Below are positions 6,193-12,310 of a stretch of DNA of 15,598 nt, piece after piece. Position 1 is the stretch's first letter; each line of letters begins with the position of its first letter. The position numbers were made by a program, and so were the translations under genes. Under the pieces are notes generated by a model. The model did not search any database, was not told the DNA's origin, and was given only the letters and a program-made list of their open reading frames with translations. Source of the DNA: Nitrososphaerota archaeon (GTDB lineage: Archaea > Thermoproteota > Nitrososphaeria > Nitrososphaerales > Nitrosopumilaceae); the NCBI GenBank assembly GCA_030611185.1, contig JAUWQG010000013.1, positions 1-15,598 of the forward strand. Reading direction: 5' to 3'.

Positions 6193-6693
6193 ATGCAAGT
6201 TATTCTTAGGCAGGTAGATGACTGTATAATCCGTCGAGCAGATCCTAGCGATCTAATACCTATAATGGAAATAAATCTAAAAACCCTTCCTGAGCATTAT
6301 TCTGATTATTTCTATGAAAGCTTACTTGCAGAAGTTCCAGAGGCATTTATTGTTGCAGAAATTAATGGAAAACATGTAGGTTATGTTATGTGCAAAACAG
6401 AATATGGATTTTCTAATTTTAAAAAATTGGGATTTGTAAAAAAAGGACATGTAGTCTCCATTGCTGTCCTTGAAGAATATCGAAAAAGAGGAATTGGAAA
6501 AGCAATAGTTGAAGAATCTACTAATGGAATTAAACTAAAAAAATGTGATGAATTTTACCTTGAAGTAAGATGCAGTAACACTGAGGCCGTACGATTATAT
6601 GAAAAATTAGGTTTTATAATTAAACAACAACTTAATACATATTATCGTGATGGAGAGGATGCATATCTTATGGCAATTGAATTTGATAAATAG
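6193..6693 (+). CDS. GNAT N-acetyltransferase, RimI/Ard1-like
   Basis: This acetyl-CoA-dependent acetyltransferase of 166 residues most resembles the archaeal RimI/Ard1 type that acetylates protein N-termini. Visible family features are IIRRADPSDLIPIMEI at the start, PEAFIVAEINGKHVGYVM (strands 2-4), the acetyl-CoA motif A VVSIAVLEEYRKRGIGKA with R-x-x-G-I-G, and motif B LEVRCSNTEAVRLYEKLGF. It ends with a Tyr-rich YYRDGEDAYLM, as in Ard1 proteins. I chose the ATG at 6193 over a TTG at 6178 because an AT-rich TATA-like run (about 6157-6172) lies some 25 nt before it. The next gene starts 38 nt downstream with its own TATA-like box. Confidence 0.88.
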   Translation: MQVILRQVDDCIIRRADPSDLIPIMEINLKTLPEHYSDYFYESLLAEVPEAFIVAEINGKHVGYVMCKTEYGFSNFKKLGFVKKGHVVSIAVLEEYRKRGIGKAIVEESTNGIKLKKCDEFYLEVRCSNTEAVRLYEKLGFIIKQQLNTYYRDGEDAYLMAIEFDK

Positions 6694-6701
6694 TTCAAAC
6701 C

Positions 6702-6710
6702 AATAAATAT
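6702..6710 (+). promoter_or_regulatory. TATA box for the small membrane protein gene
   Basis: AATAAATAT lies 22-30 nt before the ATG at 6732. This suggests a separate leaderless transcript instead of read-through from the acetyltransferase gene alone. Confidence 0.4.
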
Positions 6711-6731
6711 CTCACAACTAATTTTATCGCG

Positions 6732-6950
6732 ATGGACAAACGTAAAGGAACAGGAATTACAATTTTTATTTTGTGTATTGCAGCGTTCTTTGTTTACGCA
6801 TATCTATTGATGTTATCTGAATGGAGTCCAATAGTTTTACAACTATCAATCTTAATGATTACAGGAGGGATTCTTGGAGTAATTGCTTGGACTGGTTATG
6901 TAATGGCAACAACAAAACCCACATCTGCAACTATTTCATCTGATGGCTAG
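6732..6950 (+). CDS. Small membrane protein with two predicted helices
   Basis: This 72-residue protein is of unknown function. A short basic N-terminus (MDKRKGTG) precedes a first hydrophobic helix (about residues 9-28). A short loop with a Trp (SEWSP) and a second helix (about 33-59) follow. The polar Thr/Ser-rich tail begins at ATTKPTS. The positive-inside rule puts the N-terminus, and so probably the tail, in the cytoplasm. Its stop lies one base before the end of the convergent Trm5-like gene. The proper TATA spacing and uninterrupted frame support a real gene. I do not recognise a named family. Confidence 0.75.
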   Translation: MDKRKGTGITIFILCIAAFFVYAYLLMLSEWSPIVLQLSILMITGGILGVIAWTGYVMATTKPTSATISSDG

Positions 6951-6951
6951 A

Positions 6952-7788
6952 TTACTTTGAAATTTTTACATCAACGACTGTTTGGTAATATCTAGGTCCT
7001 ACAGGTCTTACAATTTTTGATGCCAGAATCTCTGATTTGACTGGAGTCACATCAAGATAATGCTTTTCAGACAATTTTCCTGCATCTGATTTTTTGTCTG
7101 CATGAATATGGGAATAATAGTGAATTGTTCCCCCATCTTTTGTGGTTTTAATTGCAGAATCCAAAAATTCATCTGATTTTTCAGGAAGCAGCATAAGTGT
7201 TCTATCTGCTATATTTTGTAATTCTGCATCAATAATCTTGGATGTATCTCCATTAATTGATATGACTTTTCCTGCAAGATTGTTTAATTCAATATTTTTT
7301 TCACAAAGTTTTGAGGCAATTGGGTTGATATCTATGCTGTAAACTGTACATTTTTTCTTTTTTGCAGCCATAATTGAAAACATTCCTACTCCTGCAAACA
7401 TGTTGACCATGGTTTCCCCATTTTGTATTAAATTTGCAATTCGTTCTCTTTCAGTAGATAACCGAGGAGAAAAAAAGGCATTTGCAACATCAACTGCAAA
7501 TCTACATCCAAATTCCTTGTATTCTGTTTCAGTTCTATCTTCACCAGCAAGAATCTCTAGGTTTCTAGTTCGAAAATCTCCTTCAACTGGAGATGCCTGA
7601 TAAAATACACTTTTTGAAATTTTTACTTCTTTTAGTAAAGCCTCACCAATCAATTTTTTCTTTGGTAAAAGTAAATCCGGTATTCTAACTATTATGATAT
7701 TTCCTATTTGATCAAAGGCTGAAATTAATTCTTCACTTTCTTGAGATGAAAGAATACCTTCCAATGCTTTTTTCAGCATTCGGGTCAA
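6952..7788 (-). CDS. Trm5/TYW2-family tRNA (guanine-37) methyltransferase
   Basis: This class I SAM-dependent enzyme probably makes m1G37 in tRNA or acts in the related wyosine pathway. The 278-residue length fits a Trm5 core without the extra N-terminal D1 domain. Visible motifs are FFSPRLSTERERIA (about 105-118), the SAM loop VNMFAGVGMFSI (128-139), the acidic SIDINP (151-156), and MLLPEKSDEFLDSA (199-212), where Trm5 usually has an NLP triplet. The ending is PRYYQTVVDVKI. The frame begins at a TTG (7788) that overlaps the TGA of ABCE1 (TTGA); an ATG at 7779 is the alternative start. I see no strong Shine-Dalgarno site. The overlap implies co-transcription with ABCE1, so the operon serves translation. 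Trm5 and TYW2 cannot be separated by eye. Confidence 0.85.
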   Translation of the reverse strand: MTRMLKKALEGILSSQESEELISAFDQIGNIIIVRIPDLLLPKKKLIGEALLKEVKISKSVFYQASPVEGDFRTRNLEILAGEDRTETEYKEFGCRFAVDVANAFFSPRLSTERERIANLIQNGETMVNMFAGVGMFSIMAAKKKKCTVYSIDINPIASKLCEKNIELNNLAGKVISINGDTSKIIDAELQNIADRTLMLLPEKSDEFLDSAIKTTKDGGTIHYYSHIHADKKSDAGKLSEKHYLDVTPVKSEILASKIVRPVGPRYYQTVVDVKISK

Positions 7789-9572
7789 ATCTTGTAGTAG
7801 AAATTACCTGAAACCTTTTGATCTTTGTCTAATCTACTTTCTAATTTATTTACACGAGGTCTCAGAGTTCTCTCATCTCGCCTAAATGTCATGTCAAGCG
7901 ATTTTAGGAATTGGTTCATTGCTTGGGATTTAGGCATAGGGGAAGTAGCATGTCCTTTTAATCCTGATTCTCCCTCAAAAATAACCATAGAGTCAGATAC
8001 TAAATCCATTAGTTGAATATCGTGATCAATTACTATGGCTGATTTTCCAAAGGAGCGAACAAATTTTTGTAAAAATTTTGCGACTGCAATTCTATCTTCT
8101 ACATCTAAAAATGCAGACGGTTCATCTAACGCATAAAGATCTACTTTTTGTAAAAGGCAGGAGACAACTGCCACTTTTTGCAATTCCCCTCCGGACAAAT
8201 TTTTTACTGATTTGTTGTAAAGTTTTTTAATTTTTAACGGATCAACAATCTGCTCTTCTTCTTGACTTCCTTCAATAGGTGATTCATTTGCCTTATCTAA
8301 TACTGCAATAACTTCCACATCAATATCGTTTTCCAGATATTGTGGTTTGTAGGCAATCTTTGTTTTCTTGTCAACCTTACCTGTATCTGGCTTGATTGCT
8401 CCTGCAATCATCTTCATCATGGTTGTTTTGCCAAGTGCATTGGCGCCCATTATGCCTAGAACCTCTCCTTTTCTAACCTGGCCAGGCTCAACAGTTAAAG
8501 AAAATGATGAGAATTTTTTTTCAAGCTGTGGATATGTAATAAGTTCACTTCCTGCTTGAAATTCTTCAGTAGAAGAGGAGGATACATCAAAAGAGAATTT
8601 TTTATCTCTAAATCTAACATTTTCAGTTGGAAGGTAACCCTCAAGAAATACGTTAATTCCTACTTTAGTAGATAATACATTTGAAACAATTCCATATGCA
8701 GTAGGTTCTCCATAAAGCACCTCGATAAAATCACTTAGAAAATCAAGAAGTGTTAAATCATGTTCAACAACCATCACACTTTTTCCAAGCTTTGCTAAAC
8801 TTTGAATTACTCTTGCAACACTTGTTCTCTGAAATACATCGTTGTACGATGACGGTTCATCAAAAAAATAAAAGTCAGTATCTTTTGATGCAACAGTAGC
8901 TATTGCTAATCTTTGCAATTCACCACCACTGAGTTCTTTGAGATTTTGCTCCATAGAATTCTCCAATCCAAGTTCTTTTACAAGTTGTCTAGAAATTCCT
9001 CTTTCATCATATTTTTCAATTAGTTCTTTTCCTGTTCCATCAAAGGATTGTGCTAGATGTTGAATCTGTTGAGGTTTAATTGATGCGCGAATTTGTTTAT
9101 CTTTAATTTTTTCAAAATGTCCTTTTAATTCTGTTCCACTATAATATTTTAAAATCTCATCCCATTCAGGAGGATTTTCATATCTTCCCAAATTTGGTTT
9201 GAGATTACCTGATAAAATATTTACAACCGTACTTTTACCCATTCCGTTTCTTCCAAGCAAACCAACCACTTTTCCTTTCTTTGGAGTTGGTAATCTGTAG
9301 AGTCTAAAGGAATTTGGACCATATTGATGAATTTTGTCAGTTGCTAATTCACTTGCCAGATTTACAATGGTGATTGCATCAAACGGACATACCTTAACAC
9401 AAATTCCGCAACCATTACAAATATCCTCATCAATTTGTGCTTTTTTTGATTCCTCACTTAGAACAATACAATCTGCTCCAGACTTGTTTACCGGACAATA
9501 CTTTATGCATTCTAATCCACATTTTTTAGGCTGGCACAGTTCCCTGTCAAGTACCCCAACTCTGTGAGTCAT
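7785..9572 (-). CDS. ABCE1/Rli1 ribosome recycling ATPase
   Basis: ABCE1 splits 70S ribosomes into subunits after termination, using two ATPase sites and two 4Fe-4S clusters. The 595-residue protein shows the family order. Its N-terminal cluster ligands are Cys13, Cys18, Cys22, Cys26 and Cys35 and a ferredoxin-type CNGCGICVKVCP (Cys52, 55, 58, 62). The first Walker A is GLLGRNGMGKST (104-115), followed by signature LSGGELQRLAIA and FFDEPSS. A hinge follows, then the second Walker A GIMGANALGKTT with signature LSGGELQKVAVV and ALDEPSA. The ATG at 9572 lies 24 nt from a TATA box, so the mRNA is likely leaderless. It diverges from the 5S rRNA gene and overlaps the Trm5-like gene downstream. Confidence 0.97.
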   Translation of the reverse strand: MTHRVGVLDRELCQPKKCGLECIKYCPVNKSGADCIVLSEESKKAQIDEDICNGCGICVKVCPFDAITIVNLASELATDKIHQYGPNSFRLYRLPTPKKGKVVGLLGRNGMGKSTVVNILSGNLKPNLGRYENPPEWDEILKYYSGTELKGHFEKIKDKQIRASIKPQQIQHLAQSFDGTGKELIEKYDERGISRQLVKELGLENSMEQNLKELSGGELQRLAIATVASKDTDFYFFDEPSSYNDVFQRTSVARVIQSLAKLGKSVMVVEHDLTLLDFLSDFIEVLYGEPTAYGIVSNVLSTKVGINVFLEGYLPTENVRFRDKKFSFDVSSSSTEEFQAGSELITYPQLEKKFSSFSLTVEPGQVRKGEVLGIMGANALGKTTMMKMIAGAIKPDTGKVDKKTKIAYKPQYLENDIDVEVIAVLDKANESPIEGSQEEEQIVDPLKIKKLYNKSVKNLSGGELQKVAVVSCLLQKVDLYALDEPSAFLDVEDRIAVAKFLQKFVRSFGKSAIVIDHDIQLMDLVSDSMVIFEGESGLKGHATSPMPKSQAMNQFLKSLDMTFRRDERTLRPRVNKLESRLDKDQKVSGNFYYKI

Positions 9573-9595
9573 GTCATATTTCGGTAAATCCTTGC

Positions 9596-9601
9596 TTTAT
9601 A
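9596..9601 (-). promoter_or_regulatory. TATA box for ABCE1
   Basis: TATAAA on the minus strand lies 24-29 nt before the ATG at 9572. It is the most canonical TATA box in the window. Confidence 0.6.
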
Positions 9602-9624
9602 CCTCTCAAAATGCCGTCGTTACC

Positions 9625-9630
9625 TTAATA
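9625..9630 (+). promoter_or_regulatory. TATA-like box for 5S rRNA
   Basis: TTAATA is centred about 25 nt before the predicted 5' end of the 5S rRNA, in the short gap shared with the divergent ABCE1 promoter. Confidence 0.4.
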
Positions 9631-9651
9631 GATAAGAATTTGATTAAAATG

Positions 9652-9773
9652 AACAAGCCGGCCATAGCGTTAGGGTGCGACCCAATCCCATTCCGAACTT
9701 GGAAGTCAAACCTAATGTCGCTGTTGTGCTACTAAGATGCGAGAGCTCTTGGGAAGCAACAGTGCTGGCATTT
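9652..9773 (+). rRNA. rrf: 5S ribosomal RNA
   Basis: The plus strand carries the universal 5S core GACCCAATCCCATTCCGAAC followed by TTGGAAGTCAAAC (loop C and helix III), the CATAGCG after helix I, and a GAGAGCTCTTGGGAA segment for helices IV and V. Helix I pairs GCCGGC (9657-9662) with GCTGGC (9764-9769), with one G-U pair. The outer bases AAAATG and CATTTT could extend this as a processing stem. The ends are estimated to within a few bases. The gene has its own promoter and is not next to 16S or 23S genes, as is usual in Thaumarchaeota. Confidence 0.93.
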
Positions 9774-9788
9774 TCAATTTAATCAATC

Positions 9789-9800
9789 TATTAATATCTA
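9789..9800 (+). promoter_or_regulatory. TATA-like box for the zinc finger micro-gene
   Basis: TATTAATATCTA lies 20-31 nt before the ATG at 9820, the usual leaderless spacing. It suggests the micro-gene is not just read-through from 5S. Confidence 0.4.
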
Positions 9801-9819
9801 ATTTTTCACATTCAATCAA

Positions 9820-9948
9820 ATGGCCAACTGTAGTGTTTGTGGACAAGAATTCTCAGATGATATTAGATTTTTAAATCACATGATGGAAAAACATGGTTTT
9901 AGAAATCCAAACACAGACAAACCAGATCGAAACAGCCGAGGCTATTAA
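9820..9948 (+). CDS. 42-residue C2H2 zinc finger micro-protein
   Basis: A single zinc finger makes up most of the protein. Cys4 and Cys7 (CSVC), then 12 residues, His20, four residues and His25 give C-x2-C-x12-H-x4-H, with hydrophobic core positions Phe11, Phe17 and Leu18 as in classical C2H2 fingers. The tail is polar and basic (PDRNSRGY). A role in binding nucleic acid or protein is likely for the fold but not shown. It has its own TATA-like box. Its TAA at 9946-9948 overlaps the TAA of the convergent 62-residue gene within a TTAA palindrome. The textbook ligand pattern in so short an ORF makes chance unlikely. Confidence 0.8.
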   Translation: MANCSVCGQEFSDDIRFLNHMMEKHGFRNPNTDKPDRNSRGY

Positions 9949-10133
9949 TCCAATTCTTTTAAAATTTCTTTGAGAGTCGCTACCTCGTCAGTTAAAAAAT
10001 CCACAGTTGCAATTACACTATTTTTTGCAGAATCTGAAATTTCATATTTCATTTCTTTTCCAATTAATTTTGTTAATTCCTCTCTCTCCATGATTAGATC
10101 ATTTAATCTCATTATTGCATTTTCAACTGTCAT
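9945..10133 (-). CDS. 62-residue helical/coiled-coil protein
   Basis: This small soluble protein has no recognised family. It is nearly all helix-forming: a first heptad-like segment (about residues 3-27, with MRLNDLIMEREELTKLI), a loop around SDSAKNS, and a second amphipathic segment (about 40-61, with DFLTDEVATLKEIL). The shape suggests a two-helix hairpin that might dimerise. Its ATG overlaps the TGA of the upstream 43-residue His/Cys-rich gene (ATGA), so the two are co-transcribed and probably translationally coupled. Function is unknown; a partner role for the metal-binding peptide is a guess from coupling. Confidence 0.72.
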   Translation of the reverse strand: MTVENAIMRLNDLIMEREELTKLIGKEMKYEISDSAKNSVIATVDFLTDEVATLKEILKELD

Positions 10134-10261
10134 TTTATCTCTCCAATTTTATGAATATGGCCATCAGGATGAATACATTGATCGCCAACATGTTTGTAAT
10201 GTATGTAATCATGACCTGTATGGTGTACATCATTACAATCACATGCCTTCTCTTCAGCCAT
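10130..10261 (-). CDS. 43-residue His/Cys-rich micro-protein
   Basis: The protein has eight histidines and three cysteines in 43 residues. They include CDC at residues 7-9, VHHTGH at 12-17, His21, His24, Cys29, and an HPDGHIH run at 31-37. Such density strongly suggests metal binding (Zn, Cu, Ni or Fe). I know no family name for it. The ATG at 10261 lies 22-32 nt from a TATA-like sequence, so the mRNA is probably leaderless. The TGA overlaps the ATG of the 62-residue gene by four bases. The promoter, overlap and composition support it as real. A metal store, chaperone or sensor are all open. Confidence 0.68.
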   Translation of the reverse strand: MAEEKACDCNDVHHTGHDYIHYKHVGDQCIHPDGHIHKIGEIK

Positions 10262-10282
10262 AATTGATTAACAGATTTTTTC

Positions 10283-10293
10283 TATAATAATAT
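10283..10293 (-). promoter_or_regulatory. TATA box for the two-gene micro-operon
   Basis: An AT-only run (ATATTATTATA on the minus strand) lies 22-32 nt before the ATG at 10261, the leaderless spacing seen elsewhere in the window. Confidence 0.45.
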
Positions 10294-10338
10294 GCCAATT
10301 AATTTTCAAATTTGATAATAAAACTAAAACAAAAAAAT

Positions 10339-11817
10339 CTAGATTTTCTGAAGGTAATCTAAAATTAATCGCACACCAAAACCTGTAGCTCCTTTTGGAT
10401 TGTATGGTTTGGATTTTGTTGCCCCTTGTGTCCATGCAACTCCTGCAATGTCTATGTGGGTCCAGGGAGTTTCTTCAATCGCATTTCTCAAAAATGCAGC
10501 AGCCGTAATTGTGCCTGCTGCCCTTCCAATTCCAATATTTTTCATATCTGCTACATCTGATTTTACCATATCCATATAGTCGTCATTTAGAGGAAGCTCC
10601 CATACTTCTTCGGTGGTCCTCTTTGAAGATTCTTTGATTTTATGTGTTAATCTATCATTGTTTGAAACTATTGCAGCCACATTGGTACCTAATGCAACAA
10701 TACATGCACCAGTTAATGTAGCAAAGTAAATTATTGCCTTTGGTGAATATTGTTTTTCGCCATAGGCTAACGCATCTGCCAAAATCAATCTTCCTTCTGC
10801 ATCGGTGTTTAGTATTTCAGCAGTTTTTCCGTTGTACAGTTTTATGATGTCTCCTGGTCTATATGATTCCCCTCCTGGCATATTTTCAACAGATGGAATT
10901 ATTCCAACAACATTCACTGGTAATTTTAATTCTGATACAGCTTTCATAATTCCTAAAACTGTACATCCACCACATTTGTCAAATTTCATTTCGTCCATTT
11001 TTTCGCCAGGTTTTAAGGAAATTCCACCAGTATCAAAAGTCACAGCTTTGCCAACTAATACAATTGGTTTTTCATTACTTCGTCGACCATGATGTTCTAA
11101 TACTATTAGTTTAGGTTCATTTTTACTACCTTTTCCAACTGCTGTGATTCCTCCAAATCCTTTTTTCTCAAGTTCATTTTTTGAAAATACTGTACATTTC
11201 ATTTTGTTCTTTTTTGCAATATTCTTGGAAAAGGTTGCCAACGTTGAAGGTGTACATTCGTTAGGTGGTAAGTTTGCAACACTTTTGGTATAAATAACTC
11301 CATCAGAAATAATTTCTGAATTTTTAATAGCTTTGGAAATTTTATTTGAATTTGAAACAAGAATAGACAGATCAGGAGTTGAGGTCTCTTGTTTTGATTT
11401 GAATTTATCAAATTTGTATAATGACATTTTACAGCCTTCTGTTATTTGAGAAACAGCTGAAACAGGCTCAATTAGGTAACTTGGAGGAGTAATTATGGAA
11501 AATTCCTTTAATTTTAATTCACTTGCTTTTTGAGCAATTTTTCCTGAAACAAATCTAATTGTATCATTTGTTATTTTTTCTTTTTTTCCAATTCCTGCTA
11601 GTAGAATTCTTTTTGCAAGAATTTTTTTATTGGTTGGTACTATTGTAACTTTACCCATTTCACCATTGTTGTCTTTCAGTGATTGTTTAATTGAATCAGC
11701 AATTTTTGAGTTTATTTTATTTAATCCTAATATTTTATCTGAACCCTCTAAAACAAACCCACATAACATCTCTGTTTTTTTCTTGGATGAATTAGAATTT
11801 TCAATTTTTACCTTCAT
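10339..11817 (-). CDS. pepA: M17 leucyl aminopeptidase
   Basis: This cytosolic enzyme releases N-terminal residues from peptides using two metal ions. It is 492 residues long from the chosen start. The M17 signature NTDAEGRLILADAL is intact, giving the Asp and Glu ligands and the conserved Arg. VGKAVTFDTGG supplies the catalytic Lys and a ligand Asp. The third segment reads MKFDKCGGCTVLG, where M17 enzymes usually have a DMSGAAAV-like sequence: the Asp is kept, but two cysteines appear next to the metal site. The N-terminal macro-like domain is divergent, as usual. A TTG at 11838 is possible, but the ATG at 11817 lies 24 nt from a TATA box and is preferred. The DCC-family gene is upstream on the same strand. 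Confidence 0.93.
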   Translation of the reverse strand: MKVKIENSNSSKKKTEMLCGFVLEGSDKILGLNKINSKIADSIKQSLKDNNGEMGKVTIVPTNKKILAKRILLAGIGKKEKITNDTIRFVSGKIAQKASELKLKEFSIITPPSYLIEPVSAVSQITEGCKMSLYKFDKFKSKQETSTPDLSILVSNSNKISKAIKNSEIISDGVIYTKSVANLPPNECTPSTLATFSKNIAKKNKMKCTVFSKNELEKKGFGGITAVGKGSKNEPKLIVLEHHGRRSNEKPIVLVGKAVTFDTGGISLKPGEKMDEMKFDKCGGCTVLGIMKAVSELKLPVNVVGIIPSVENMPGGESYRPGDIIKLYNGKTAEILNTDAEGRLILADALAYGEKQYSPKAIIYFATLTGACIVALGTNVAAIVSNNDRLTHKIKESSKRTTEEVWELPLNDDYMDMVKSDVADMKNIGIGRAAGTITAAAFLRNAIEETPWTHIDIAGVAWTQGATKSKPYNPKGATGFGVRLILDYLQKI

Positions 11818-11840
11818 TACGAAAAACTGAGTTTTCAAGT

Positions 11841-11848
11841 ATTATTTA
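11841..11848 (-). promoter_or_regulatory. TATA box for the aminopeptidase
   Basis: TAAATAAT on the minus strand lies 24-31 nt before the ATG at 11817. It covers the TTG at 11838 poorly, which is the main reason for choosing the ATG start. Confidence 0.5.
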
Positions 11849-11851
11849 GAT

Positions 11852-12232
11852 TTACTTTAATTCTATTTTTTTGCTATTTGATAACAGGCTTGCAGATCTA
11901 ATAAAAACAGATTTTACTGTTTTACATTCTTGTTTGCAATCACTTTCAAATTTTATATTGATTGCTTTTTTATTTTTTGAGGTAATAATTGCACGAAATA
12001 AAGGAAATATTGCAGCTCTGCCCCCATAGGCAGTTTTTTCATCAATTAACCAAAACATTTCTAGTGCAGAATCATCTAATATTTCATTTCTAATACTTTC
12101 TCCCTGATTAGAATAATGGCCAATAATTGTAAGATTTCCTCTTGCCAAGAAATTAACTATTTTTGCAAATTTCGTACATAGATAACAGAGATCATCATAT
12201 ACTATGATTGGAAAATTTTCTTTAATGTCCAC
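11852..12232 (-). CDS. DCC-family (DUF393) thiol-disulfide-like protein
   Basis: This 126-residue protein belongs to the DCC family, named for the N-terminal Asp-x-x-Cys-x-x-Cys motif, here DDLCYLC at about residues 13-19. The family is proposed to have a thioredoxin-like redox role, but its substrates are mostly unknown. Further features are a central AYGGRAAIFPLF segment, matching the conserved G..A...LF region, and extra cysteines in DCKQEC near residues 98-102. The start is a GTG at 12232. An 11-nt palindrome (12235-12245) lies immediately upstream. It diverges from the pentose phosphate operon and precedes the aminopeptidase on the same strand. Confidence 0.8.
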   Translation of the reverse strand: MDIKENFPIIVYDDLCYLCTKFAKIVNFLARGNLTIIGHYSNQGESIRNEILDDSALEMFWLIDEKTAYGGRAAIFPLFRAIITSKNKKAINIKFESDCKQECKTVKSVFIRSASLLSNSKKIELK

Positions 12233-12234
12233 AA

Positions 12235-12245
12235 TATACCGTATA
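12235..12245. repeat. 11-nt odd palindrome upstream of the DCC-family gene
   Basis: TATAC-C-GTATA is a perfect inverted repeat around one base, 2 nt from the GTG start codon at 12232 and 66 nt before the transketolase start. It could be a small operator. At this length in AT-rich DNA chance is not excluded. Confidence 0.25.
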
Positions 12246-12276
12246 CTCGATCAGATTAAAATTTTGCAGAAGTAGA

Positions 12277-12290
12277 TTTTTATTAAAATT
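12277..12290 (+). promoter_or_regulatory. TATA region for the pentose phosphate operon
   Basis: TTTTTATTAAAATT lies 21-34 nt before the ATG at 12311. The first gene of the operon therefore appears leaderless, in contrast to the two Shine-Dalgarno-led genes behind it. Confidence 0.5.
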
Positions 12291-12310
12291 ATTAAGAATT
12301 TGAATTACTA

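Noticed and set aside
9970..10263. Plus-strand frame of 97 codons after the 5S rRNA
   Set aside because: It is antisense to two small minus-strand genes that have an ATGA overlap, a TATA box and sensible composition. The plus-strand product looks like low-information sequence.
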